A stretch of 64,000 bases of DNA. It comes from Pseudomonas purpurea (GTDB taxonomy: Bacteria; Pseudomonadota; Gammaproteobacteria; Pseudomonadales; Pseudomonadaceae). The position numbers and the translations under genes were made by a program. Below the pieces are notes generated by a model. The model did no database searches. It was not told the DNA's origin and worked only from the letters and a program-made list of their open reading frames with translations. The DNA lies in contig NZ_CP150918.1 in assembly GCF_039908635.1 (NCBI RefSeq), positions 5,286,001-5,350,000 of the forward strand, in the 5' to 3' direction. This document shows positions 51,682 through 59,665 of the stretch, piece after piece. Position 1 is the stretch's first letter; every line of letters starts with the position of its first letter.

Positions 51682-52392
51682 TCAGGCGATGAGTTGGCGC
51701 AGGGCCAGAAGTACGAAGAAATGCGCGGGATAGAGCCCGTACGCCCAGCGTCGCATCGGAGGTGGATGGATGCCTTGGGCATGTCGCAAAAGCAGCACCC
51801 CCAACAGTGGCGCAATCAGACAAGCGGCAATGCCGGGAACGGCGGCACTGTTGCCCAGCTTCGCGGCATAAATCAGCACCCGCCATTCATTGGCCGCCAG
51901 ACACACCAGCCCCGGCAGCAACGCGAAATACCAGGGACGCCTGATCACCAGCAGCAGGGCCAACGGCAGTAGCACCCCGAAAAAACCGAACATCAGGCGC
52001 GGCGAGAACAGTCCGCCCATCACCAGGGCAATCACGGCCAACAGTCGCGATGCCGATGTTCGATCCTGCCAGCCACGTGCCACCAACAAGCCCAGCGTCA
52101 GGGTGGGCAGCACGTTTAAGGTGTCGGGATCAGGAATGTACAGCCGGTAGGGGATTTCGCTCAGCGCACTAAACAGCAACAACCAGCCCAGGTAACGCCA
52201 CTGACTGCCGGCGGTCGCCATGCGTGCCCGCGCCAGATTGGCCGCCATGGCCAGGCAGAACCAGGGAAAGGCCAATCGCCCCGGCACATAGAGCAGATCC
52301 ACCGGATGACCGACATAACGCAGGTGATCGAGCACCATGCACAGCAGCGCCAGCCACTTGAGCAGATCCAGCGCGCCGTCGCGTGTCGTCAT
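51682..52392 (-). CDS. TraX-family membrane protein, 236 aa
   Basis: Seven or so hydrophobic segments, beginning DLLKWLALLCMVLDHLRYVG, which is the TraX/acyltransferase-3-like opening, then RLAFPWFCLAMAANLARARM and LLLFSALSEIPYRLYI. TraX proteins acetylate F-pilin in conjugative plasmids; chromosomal homologues have no assigned substrate. The ATG at 52392 is the first that fits the family; the longer frame upstream is not supported. It is divergent from ltaA with about 107 bp between starts. No conjugation gene is near, so it is probably a chromosomal orphan. Confidence 0.78.
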   Translation of the reverse strand: MTTRDGALDLLKWLALLCMVLDHLRYVGHPVDLLYVPGRLAFPWFCLAMAANLARARMATAGSQWRYLGWLLLFSALSEIPYRLYIPDPDTLNVLPTLTLGLLVARGWQDRTSASRLLAVIALVMGGLFSPRLMFGFFGVLLPLALLLVIRRPWYFALLPGLVCLAANEWRVLIYAAKLGNSAAVPGIAACLIAPLLGVLLLRHAQGIHPPPMRRWAYGLYPAHFFVLLALRQLIA

Positions 52393-52499
52393 GTGCATAA
52401 TTGCCCACAGACTTTGTATTTTTCTGACAGACACATCGCGTGTGTTCTCCCGGCAATCTTGGGTACAGTGCGCACCATCATCGACCACGGAAGCAGGCC

Positions 52500-53540
52500 A
52501 TGACCGACAAGAGCCAACAATTCGCCAGCGACAACTACTCCGGTATCTGCCCTGAAGCCTGGGCTGCCATGGAACAGGCCAACCATGGCCACCAACGCGC
52601 CTATGGCGACGATGAGTGGACCGCACGCGCCTCGGATGATTTCCGCAAACTGTTTGAAACCGACTGCGAAGTGTTCTTCGCCTTCAACGGCACCGCCGCC
52701 AACTCGTTGGCCCTGTCGTCGCTGTGCCAGAGTTACCACAGCGTGATCTGCTCGGAAACCGCCCACGTCGAAACCGACGAATGCGGCGCGCCGGAATTCT
52801 TCTCCAACGGCTCCAAACTGCTCACTGCCCGCACCGTAAACGGCAAGCTGACCCCGGAATCGATCCGCGAGGTCGCCCTCAAGCGCCAGGACATCCACTA
52901 CCCGAAACCACGCGTCGTGACCCTGACCCAGGCTACCGAAGTCGGCAGCGTCTACACCCCGGAAGAAATCCGCGCCATCAGCGCCACCTGTAAAGAGCTG
53001 GGCCTGAACCTGCACATGGACGGCGCGCGCTTCTCCAACGCCTGCGCATTCCTTGGCTGCTCGCCGGCCGACCTGACCTGGAAGGCCGGGGTCGATGTGC
53101 TGTGCTTCGGCGGCACGAAAAACGGCATGGCGGTGGGGGAAGCGATTCTGTTCTTCAACCAGAAACTGGCCGAAGACTTCGACTACCGCTGCAAACAGGC
53201 CGGGCAGCTTGCGTCAAAGATGCGCTTTCTGTCGGCGCCGTGGGTCGGCATCCTGGAAAACGACGCCTGGCTCAAATACGCCCGCCATGCCAACCACTGC
53301 GCGCAACTGCTGGCTGAGCTGGTGAGCGACATCCCTGGCGTGGAACTGATGTTCCCGGTACAGGCCAACGGCGTGTTCCTGCAGCTCTCGGAACCTGCCA
53401 TCGCCGCACTGACCGCCCGCAACTGGCGCTTCTACACCTTCATTGGCGACGGCGGCGCACGCTTCATGTGTTCGTGGGACACCGAAGAAGACCGCGTGCG
53501 CGAATTGGCGGCGGATATTCGGGAAGTGATGTCTCACTGA
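52500..53540 (+). CDS. ltaA: Low-specificity L-threonine aldolase, 346 aa
   Basis: PLP enzyme cleaving L-threonine or allo-threonine to glycine and acetaldehyde. FNGTAANSLALSSLCQSYHS, SAHVETDECGAPEF-like ETAHVETDECGAPEFFSNGS, LHMDGARFSNACAFLG and VLCFGGTKNGMAVGEAI (Schiff-base lysine) are all present. The ATG at 52500 follows GGAAGCAGG. Its place next to glyA-sox fits a role in glycine balance, as PA5413 in PAO1. A REP doublet follows. Confidence 0.92.
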   Translation: MTDKSQQFASDNYSGICPEAWAAMEQANHGHQRAYGDDEWTARASDDFRKLFETDCEVFFAFNGTAANSLALSSLCQSYHSVICSETAHVETDECGAPEFFSNGSKLLTARTVNGKLTPESIREVALKRQDIHYPKPRVVTLTQATEVGSVYTPEEIRAISATCKELGLNLHMDGARFSNACAFLGCSPADLTWKAGVDVLCFGGTKNGMAVGEAILFFNQKLAEDFDYRCKQAGQLASKMRFLSAPWVGILENDAWLKYARHANHCAQLLAELVSDIPGVELMFPVQANGVFLQLSEPAIAALTARNWRFYTFIGDGGARFMCSWDTEEDRVRELAADIREVMSH

Positions 53541-53558
53541 CATCTATCTGCATCCTCC

Positions 53559-53692
53559 TGTGGCGAGGGCGCTTGCTCCCGCTCGGCGGCGCAGCCGCCG
53601 TAAAGCCAGCCAATGCGGTCTGCCTGACAGACCGCATTCTCAGACTTCAGGGCCGCTTCGCGCCCCAGCGGGAGCAAGCTCCCTCGCCACAG
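53559..53692. repeat. REP doublet (REPIN), GTGGCGAGG type
   Basis: TGTGGCGAGGGCGCTTGCTC and its inverted copy, with inner GCGGCGCAGCCGC and a perfect AATGCGGTCTG / CAGACCGCATT hairpin in the middle, between ltaA and the SDR gene. Confidence 0.9.
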
Positions 53693-53776
53693 TGACCGTG
53701 TACACCTGAAGACTTCGTCTACATTGTCTGACGAGCCGTTCCATTCGCTCAGACAATAATAATCAGGAGCGCACGC

Positions 53777-54601
53777 ATGTCCTTACAAGGCAAAACCCTG
53801 TTCATTACCGGCGCCAGCCGTGGGATCGGTCGTGAAATTGCGCTGCGGGCGGCGCGGGACGGGGCCAACATTGTGATTGCAGCTAAAAGCGCGGAGCCGC
53901 ACCCCAAACTGCCCGGCACCATCTTCAGCGTCGCGAAGGAAGTCGAAGACGCAGGAGGCAAAGCGCTGGCCTTGCAGGTGGATGTGCGCGATGAAGCCGC
54001 CGTGCATCAGGCGATGGTCAAGGCCAGTGAGCATTTCGGCGGCATCGATGCACTGGTCAACAACGCCGGGGCGATCAAGTTGACCGGGGTTGCGCACATC
54101 GAACTCAAGCGCTTCGACCTGATGCACCAGATCAACACCCGCGCCGTGCTGCTGTGCAGTCAGGCTGCCCTGCCCTATCTGAAGAAGAGCGGCGGGCACA
54201 TCCTCAACCTTTCCCCACCGCTGAACCTGGCAAGCAAATGGTTCGCCCAATACAGCCCCTACACCGTGACCAAGTACGGCATGAGCATGCTGACCCTGGG
54301 CATGAGCGAGGAATTTGCGGCCTACGGCATCAGCGTCAATTCGTTATGGCCGCAGACCATGATCGCCACCGCTGCCATCGAGTTTCAGCTGGGCTCGCGG
54401 GAGTCGTTCAAGCATGCGCGCACGCCAGCGATTATGGCGGATGCGGCGCATGTGATTTTGGATAGCCGCGGACGGAAAATCACCGGGCGATTGTTGATTG
54501 ATGAGGAGATTTTGCGCGAGAGCGGCGTGGCGGAGTTTGATCACTACAGATTTGATCGAGAAAGCGACGCGGCGTTGATACCGGATTTATTCATCGACTG
54601 A
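53777..54601 (+). CDS. Short-chain dehydrogenase/reductase (HSDL2-like), 274 aa
   Basis: Rossmann motif FITGASRGIGREIALRA near residue 10, LVNNAGAIKL near 90 and the catalytic YTVTKYGMSML (YxxxK). The long insert KSAEPHPKLPGTIFSVAKEV after the second strand and the phrase MIATAAIEFQLG are typical of the hydroxysteroid-dehydrogenase-like-2 subgroup. Substrate unknown. It is convergent with gbcB across a mosaic repeat. Nothing in the sequence ties it to betaine metabolism beyond location. Confidence 0.85.
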   Translation: MSLQGKTLFITGASRGIGREIALRAARDGANIVIAAKSAEPHPKLPGTIFSVAKEVEDAGGKALALQVDVRDEAAVHQAMVKASEHFGGIDALVNNAGAIKLTGVAHIELKRFDLMHQINTRAVLLCSQAALPYLKKSGGHILNLSPPLNLASKWFAQYSPYTVTKYGMSMLTLGMSEEFAAYGISVNSLWPQTMIATAAIEFQLGSRESFKHARTPAIMADAAHVILDSRGRKITGRLLIDEEILRESGVAEFDHYRFDRESDAALIPDLFID

Positions 54602-54605
54602 AAAG

Positions 54606-54782
54606 CCCCTCACCCTAGCCCTCTCCCAGAGGGAGAGGGGACTGATTGGGGGATGCTCATGAATGATGCCGACCTGTATGTGAAGTAGCGAATCCATAAT
54701 CGACCCGGTCTTTCAGGTCGATGGATCGCCCAAGACACCTCGGTCGGTTCCCTCTCCTTAGGGAGAGCGCTGGGGTGAGGGG
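54606..54782. repeat. Mosaic inverted repeat between convergent genes
   Basis: The left arm CCCCTCACCCTAGCCCTCTC and right arm GGGAGAGCGCTGGGGTGAGG are inverted copies about 110 bp apart. The left arm also folds on itself (CCCTCTCCC-AGA-GGGAGAGGG). This is a common pseudomonad intergenic repeat distinct from REP and probably acts as a bidirectional terminator here. Confidence 0.7.
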
Positions 54783-54808
54783 CAAGCCGAACGCAAAAAT
54801 TCGCCCAC

Positions 54809-55909
54809 TCAGAATTCGATGCGCACATCCCCCTTTGGCACGCTGCAGCACGACAAAATAAACCCTTCTGCTTCGTCTTCCTCGGTGATCCCGCCGTTGT
54901 GGTCCATTTCGACTTCCCCGCCCAGTTTCATCACCTTGCAGGTGCCGCAGATGCCCATCCCGCACGCCTTGGGAATCAGCAACCCGAGCTTGGCCGCGGC
55001 GGCGTGGACGGTTTCGCCCGGCGCCACCCGGATGCTCTTGCCGGACGCGGTGAATTCAACCTGATGCAGGTCGGCCACGTCGATTTCCGGCGCATCAGCC
55101 GCTTGCTCGGCTTGTTCGACGGCATCGGCGCGGGCCTCGGGCGGTGTGGCACCGAAGGACTCCTCGTGATAACGCGTCATGTCGAAACCGGCGGCTTCGA
55201 GCAGGCGCTTGACCGCGTGCATGTATGGCGTCGGGCCGCAGCAGAAGACTTCCCGCTCCAGGAAGTCCGGCGCCATCAGTTCGAGCATTTTGTGGTTCAG
55301 GTAACCGCGATACCCGGCCCAGGGTTCACCCAAGCCGTGTTTTTCGCAGATCAGGTGCAGGCTGAAGTTGTCGATCCGCGACGCCATGTGTTCCAGCTCG
55401 CGGTGATAAATGATGTCTTTGGGCGAACGGGCGCTGTGGATAAACACCATGTCGACGTTGCCGTTGGTGTCGTAGAACCAACGCGCCATGGACATGACCG
55501 GGGTGATCCCGACGCCTCCGCTGAGGTAGAGCACTTTCGGCGCGGTGAAATCCATCGCATTGAACAGCCCGACCGGCCCGTGCACCGCCAGCTCCTGGCC
55601 TTCGTGCAGGGTGTCGTGCAGCCAGTTGGAGACCTTGCCGCCCGGCACACGCTTGATGGTCACCGAAAAACTGTAAGGCACCGACGGCGAGCTGGAAATG
55701 GTGTACGAGCGCATGATCGGCTGGCCTTCGATCTCCAGCTCCAGGGTGACGAACTGCCCCGGTTTAAAGAAGAACATGATCGGCTGGTCGGCCATGAAGC
55801 AGAAGGTGCGCACGTCCCAGGTTTCCTGGATGACTTTGACGCAACGGACGATGTGTCGGCCATTGGCCCAGGTCTGGGTGGTAACCGGATTCAGGAAGCT
55901 GTTGGACAT
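54809..55909 (-). CDS. gbcB: GbcB, reductase component of glycine betaine demethylase, 366 aa
   Basis: Flavodoxin-reductase/ferredoxin fusion that feeds electrons from NAD(P)H to the GbcA oxygenase. FAD-binding domain with MRSYTISSSP (RxYS type) near residue 68, NAD-binding domain with YLSGGVGITPVMSMARW and VFCCGPTPYMHAVKRLL. The C-terminal plant-type [2Fe-2S] domain has ACGMGICGTCKVMKLGG and FILSCCSVPKG. The ATG at 55909 has GGAG 6 nt upstream. It is divergent from gbcA with 440 bp between starts, a region rich in palindromes. Confidence 0.92.
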   Translation of the reverse strand: MSNSFLNPVTTQTWANGRHIVRCVKVIQETWDVRTFCFMADQPIMFFFKPGQFVTLELEIEGQPIMRSYTISSSPSVPYSFSVTIKRVPGGKVSNWLHDTLHEGQELAVHGPVGLFNAMDFTAPKVLYLSGGVGITPVMSMARWFYDTNGNVDMVFIHSARSPKDIIYHRELEHMASRIDNFSLHLICEKHGLGEPWAGYRGYLNHKMLELMAPDFLEREVFCCGPTPYMHAVKRLLEAAGFDMTRYHEESFGATPPEARADAVEQAEQAADAPEIDVADLHQVEFTASGKSIRVAPGETVHAAAAKLGLLIPKACGMGICGTCKVMKLGGEVEMDHNGGITEEDEAEGFILSCCSVPKGDVRIEF

Positions 55910-55921
55910 GCTGATCTCCAC

Positions 55922-55967
55922 GGCCGACTGTCGGCCTCATGTTGCCGATTCTGCGTATAGCGCAGAA
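55922..55967. promoter_or_regulatory. Two short palindromes in the gbcB leader
   Basis: GGCCGACTGTCGGCC (55922-55936) and TTCTGCGTATAGCGCAGAA (55949-55967) are perfect inverted repeats just upstream of the gbcB start. A third, CCAACC...GGTTGG, lies near 56018-56036. They may be regulator sites (GbdR, an AraC-type activator, controls this locus in P. aeruginosa) or leader hairpins. I could not assign a GbdR site. Confidence 0.4.
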
Positions 55968-56141
55968 CACCCGTTTACCTATCTGCGACATTCACATGCT
56001 TATCGCGACCAGCCCCCAACCACCGGGGGTTGGGCGTCGGGAACAGATTGGGCCATGTCGCCCATGGATAAGGTTCTGGCCGACAGCGGCCCCACACTCG
56101 GCTCAACAGACAAACGCTGTTTTTATGCCTTGCGTTGCAAC

Positions 56142-56300
56142 ATGGCCGGTGTGGCTGGTTGTGATGAATCAAGTTCGGAGGCATGGAGTTCTGAGACAAG
56201 GCGCCGCGACGAGTCATAGCCCGCTATGGCGAGGAGCGGCAACACAGGATCAGGACTTCAAGCGCCGAAATTGATCATCACAACCAGCCATACCGGCCAT
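56142..56300. repeat. Giant imperfect palindrome upstream of gbcA
   Basis: Two arms of about 77 bp face each other around the centre CATAGCCCGCTATG. Outer arms match almost fully: ATGGCCGGTGTGGCTGGTTG at 56142 versus the complement of the segment ending at 56300, which reads ATGGCCGGTATGGCTGGTTG. It ends 50 bp before the gbcA start, so it lies in the promoter or leader. It is unlike the REP doublets. The 440-bp gbcA-gbcB gap otherwise holds only the short palindromes near gbcB. Confidence 0.8.
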
Positions 56301-56349
56301 CAGTAGCCACTTTCGCCGGCCACACAGAATGGCCATGAGGACTGAATCG

Positions 56350-57645
56350 ATGGACGTCACCACTACCCTGAGCCTGGGCGATCCACTGGAACCCGCACGC
56401 AAGGCCACCGCCCAGATGCTGCAAGAGCGCGAGCGCACCTTCTCGCTGCCCCAGCCGTTCTATTCCGATGAGCGCCTGTTCGATATCGACATGCAGGAGA
56501 TCTTCCAGAAAGAGTGGTTGATCGCCGGCATGACCTGCGAAATCCCGACCAAGGGCAACTACCTGACCCTGCAGATCGGCAAAAACCCGATCATCGTGAT
56601 TCGCGGCGCCGACGGCGTGGTGCATGCGTTCCATAACGTCTGCCGCCACCGGGGCTCACGGCTGTGCACCAGCGAAAAAGGCAAAGTCGCCAAACTGGTC
56701 TGCCACTATCACCAGTGGACTTACGAGCTGGACGGTCGCCTGCTGTTCGCCGGCACCGAGATGGGCGACGACTTCGACATGAAGCAGTACGGCCTCAAAC
56801 CGGTGAACGTGAAGACGGCCGGCGGCTACATCTTCATCAGCCTGGCGCAAAACCCGCCGGCCATCGATGACTTCCTGGCGACACTGAACCATTACATGGA
56901 ACCGTACGACATGGAGAACACCAAGGTGGCGGTGCAAACCACCCTGGTAGAACAGGCCAACTGGAAACTGGTGCTGGAAAACAACCGCGAGTGCTATCAC
57001 TGCAACGCGTCGCACCCGGCCCTGCTCAAAACCCTGCTGGAATGGGACGACGTCACCGACCCGCGCGCCGACCAGGCGTTCAAGGACCACGTCGCTGCGT
57101 CTGCCGCTGCCTGGGAAGCCGAGAAGATTCCTTACGCACACGCAAGCTTTGGCCTGCGCAACCGTATCGTGCGTATGCCGCTGCTCAAGGGCACCGTGTC
57201 GATGACCCTGGACGGCAAGCAAGCCTGCAAAAAGCTCATGGGCCGCATTCAGAACCCGGACCTGGGCTCGATGCGCATCCTGCACCTGCCACACTCGTGG
57301 AACCACTGCATGGGCGATCACATCATTGTGTTCACCGTGTGGCCGATCAGCGCGCAGGAAACCATGGTCACCACCAAATGGCTGGTGCACAAGGACGCAG
57401 TCGAAGGCGTGGATTACGACGTCGACCGCATGCGTGAAGTCTGGGACGCCACCAACAACGAGGACCGTCGCCTGGCCGAAGAGAACCAGCGCGGGATCAA
57501 CTCCACCGCGTACCAGCCGGGCCCGTACTCCAAGACTTACGAGTTTGGCGTGGTGAACTTCGTGGATTGGTACAGCGAACGCCTGCTGAACAACCTCGGG
57601 GCCGAGCCTGCGCCTTACCTCAAGGGTGTAGCCGCGCACAGTTAA
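56350..57645 (+). CDS. gbcA: GbcA, Rieske oxygenase component of glycine betaine demethylase, 431 aa
   Basis: Ring-hydroxylating-type oxygenase that demethylates glycine betaine to dimethylglycine with release of formaldehyde. The Rieske centre is CRHRGSRLC...CHYHQW (CxH-N-CxxH) at about residues 98-124. The mononuclear iron site is in NRECYHCNASHPALL near 217-230. Length matches characterised GbcA. The ATG at 56350 follows GAGGA by 9 nt. It is divergent from gbcB, and a giant palindrome ends 50 bp upstream. Confidence 0.94.
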   Translation: MDVTTTLSLGDPLEPARKATAQMLQERERTFSLPQPFYSDERLFDIDMQEIFQKEWLIAGMTCEIPTKGNYLTLQIGKNPIIVIRGADGVVHAFHNVCRHRGSRLCTSEKGKVAKLVCHYHQWTYELDGRLLFAGTEMGDDFDMKQYGLKPVNVKTAGGYIFISLAQNPPAIDDFLATLNHYMEPYDMENTKVAVQTTLVEQANWKLVLENNRECYHCNASHPALLKTLLEWDDVTDPRADQAFKDHVAASAAAWEAEKIPYAHASFGLRNRIVRMPLLKGTVSMTLDGKQACKKLMGRIQNPDLGSMRILHLPHSWNHCMGDHIIVFTVWPISAQETMVTTKWLVHKDAVEGVDYDVDRMREVWDATNNEDRRLAEENQRGINSTAYQPGPYSKTYEFGVVNFVDWYSERLLNNLGAEPAPYLKGVAAHS

Positions 57646-57755
57646 GTTCAACGATTACCTGAACCCGAGCAGCGCCTGCACCTTTCAATTCGCCCGCAGG
57701 CACTGCTCCTGGCCTTGATCCCTTCCCTGTCATGGCTCCCAAGCCAAGACCCGAA

Positions 57756-57947
57756 CTACTCGCACTGGTCCTTAGGCGTGTAGCGATAATGCCCATCGAC
57801 CTCATAGACATGCCCTTCTCTCACCACCTTGCTTATCTCGGCAGTACGAGTTGGCGTTGGCGTGGTGTGTTCTGCATGCTTATCAATCCGACCTGGTGTG
57901 CTCTCGGACGGATCAGATGGGCTGGGTGGCTGGGACTCTCTGGCCAT
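57756..57947 (-). CDS. Small hydrophilic hypothetical protein, 63 aa
   Basis: The protein is rich in Ser, Pro, Thr and charged residues (MARESQPPSPSDPSESTPGR) with a short C-terminal segment ISKVVREGHVYEVDGHYRYT that looks folded. GAAGGAACC lies about 3-9 nt before the ATG. No family was recognised. It is convergent with gbcA with about 110 bp between stops, and its promoter would fall in the repeat-rich region upstream. Confidence 0.55.
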   Translation of the reverse strand: MARESQPPSPSDPSESTPGRIDKHAEHTTPTPTRTAEISKVVREGHVYEVDGHYRYTPKDQCE

Positions 57948-58120
57948 AATGGTTCCTTCACGGTGTCGACGCTGCTGGTTCTTGTTCTGCTTGAAGCAGC
58001 CGAACAAACATTCAACACACAATAAGAACGATCCGATAGCTGTTATATCTGACAGTTGACAGTTGCTAATGGGAGTAGCGCCTACGTGGCAAACAGTCAC
58101 ATCAGAACTGTACAAAATAT

Positions 58121-58745
58121 GATCTATTGCGTTCAGGCCTATGCTGCACGTGGCTCGCAGCCTTTAGCGAACAAGTTATCCACACCTCCACCCACAGCTA
58201 ATGGGGACAACTGTGGAAAGGCTGCAAACTTTCTCCACAGAAACCGAAGAAAATCCGTGACTTATCCAGAAGCAGGGTTTTGAACAACGATTGGTTGTTT
58301 TTTGATCGAAAACCTACAGAGCACGATTTACATGGCCTGTAGAGGATGGCGAACACCTTATCCACAGAAGCGCCAACAGACTTTGGGGGCAACTCCACAA
58401 CACCTTCGCTACTTTGTGGAAAACTACGTCCAGACTGCATATTTCGCGGGTTTGAGTCACCGGAGAAGGGTAAAACCCGGTATTTGGTTATTTATTGATC
58501 AGAAGCTTGGAAGCCACAGTCTGTATGGCTTACAGCGGAGAGCGAACATCTTATCCACAGAAGCGCCAACAGAGATTGGGGGCAAGTCATGAGTCCCCGA
58601 TGCCCTTATCCACGAAAAAAAGCCCGGAAAAACAACAACTCAGGCTGGTTGTTTTTCGTACAAAGGCTTGCAGGGCTTGATGTGCGTGGGGTGTAGCGAA
58701 GGGCGAACACGTTATCCACAGAAGCGCTAACAGGGATTGTGGGTA
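58121..58745. repeat. Four-unit degenerate repeat array, one DnaA box per unit
   Basis: Perfect TTATCCACA boxes lie at 58176, 58358, 58551 and 58712 (same strand), with TTATCCACG at 58606. Each perfect box is preceded by GCGAACA and, 54-55 bp upstream, by a T-rich GATC motif (GATC at 58121, 58304 and 58497; CGTAC at 58656). In units 2-4 this reads GGTTGTTTTTTGATC or close to it. After the box comes GAAGCGCCAACAG and then GGGGGCAA. Unit spacing is 182, 193 and 161 bp. The 57948-58879 gap contains this array, a REP doublet and no convincing gene. Confidence 0.75.
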
Positions 58746-58772
58746 ACCATTGCGAAGTCGACATAAATCAAG

Positions 58773-58863
58773 TGTGGGAGCGGGCTTGCTCGCGAAAGCG
58801 GAGTACCAGCCGACATCAATGCTGAATGTCAGGGCCCCTTCGCGAGCAAGCCCGCTCCCACAG
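58773..58863. repeat. REP doublet (REPIN) between the DnaA-box array and etfB
   Basis: TGTGGGAGCGGGCTTGCTCG and its inverted copy enclose about 43 bp, ending 17 bp past the etfB stop. Confidence 0.9.
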
Positions 58864-58879
58864 GTTATGGATTAACCAC

Positions 58880-59650
58880 TTAGCGGACCACGCCTTCTTC
58901 GATCAGCAGCTTGAGGATGGCGTCGGCGCCCGCTTCGGCGCTCACGCCCTTGAGCACCTGCCCACCGCCGCCGCTGGCCTTGGCCGTGGCGGCCTTCATC
59001 CGGTCGGCGCCGCTTTTGGCCTTGATCACCTTCAAGCGCTTGGGTCGTGGCTTGGCCGGTTGCAGGGTCGCGACCGCCAACAGTTCATCGTCGATGACTT
59101 CCACATCCTCCGCCTGCAACACCCCGCGCCGGGCCGGGCCGAACGCACTTTGCCGAGGCTTGGGTGCCGCGTTATCCACAGTGGCGAGAAACGGCAGGCG
59201 TACTTTCAAGCGTCGACGCTGGCCACGGGGCAAGGCTTGCAGCACCAGGGCCGAATTGCCGTCAATGGATTCGACCTGCGCCAGCCCGACCACCAGTGGC
59301 CAGCCCAGGCTTTCCGCCAGCAGGAACGGCAACATGCCCGAGCCTTCACCGGTTTCCGCCTGGCTGCCGGTCAGCACCACCTGTGCCCCGGCGTCGCGCA
59401 GGTACGCGGTCAGCGCTGGCAGCGCATCCGCGCCTTCCGGTTGCTCCAGCACGTGCAGTTGTTCCAGGCCCATGCCCAGGTAAGCGCGCAATGCAGGTTC
59501 TGCGACGTCGCCGGCGTGCAGCACTTGCAGGTTATCCCCGGCCAGTTGCAGGCCGAGTTCAACCGCCCGCGCATCCTGCTCGGCGCGCCGGGGTCGGCCC
59601 GAGGTCGGGTGGGCGCCGATGGACACGAGGCTGATGACATGAGTACTCAT
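58880..59650 (-). CDS. etfB: Electron transfer flavoprotein beta subunit, betaine-pathway specific, 256 aa
   Basis: ETF-beta fold: AEQDARAVELGLQLAGDNLQ, YLGMGLEQLHVLEQPEGADA, VVLTGSQAETGEGSGMLPFL and IDGNSALVLQALPRGQRRRL. It has a long Lys/Ala-rich C-terminal tail. ETF-beta binds AMP and docks the dehydrogenase. Being downstream of dgcAB and etfA on one strand, it should accept electrons from dimethylglycine demethylase rather than from acyl-CoA dehydrogenases; PAO1 has a second, housekeeping ETF elsewhere. Separated from etfA by 15 bp. A perfect DnaA box lies in its coding region at 59172. Confidence 0.88.
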   Translation of the reverse strand: MSTHVISLVSIGAHPTSGRPRRAEQDARAVELGLQLAGDNLQVLHAGDVAEPALRAYLGMGLEQLHVLEQPEGADALPALTAYLRDAGAQVVLTGSQAETGEGSGMLPFLLAESLGWPLVVGLAQVESIDGNSALVLQALPRGQRRRLKVRLPFLATVDNAAPKPRQSAFGPARRGVLQAEDVEVIDDELLAVATLQPAKPRPKRLKVIKAKSGADRMKAATAKASGGGGQVLKGVSAEAGADAILKLLIEEGVVR

Positions 59651-59665
59651 AACCCTTTCCTTCCC

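Noticed and set aside
51682..52392. Conjugative element suggested by the TraX-like protein
   Set aside because: No other transfer, relaxase or integrase gene is near, and flanking genes are core metabolism.
58302..58680. Short frames within the DnaA-box array (for example 96 and 61 codons)
   Set aside because: They share residues such as the TYPQKRQQ-like stretch only because they read the same repeat; no ribosome sites.
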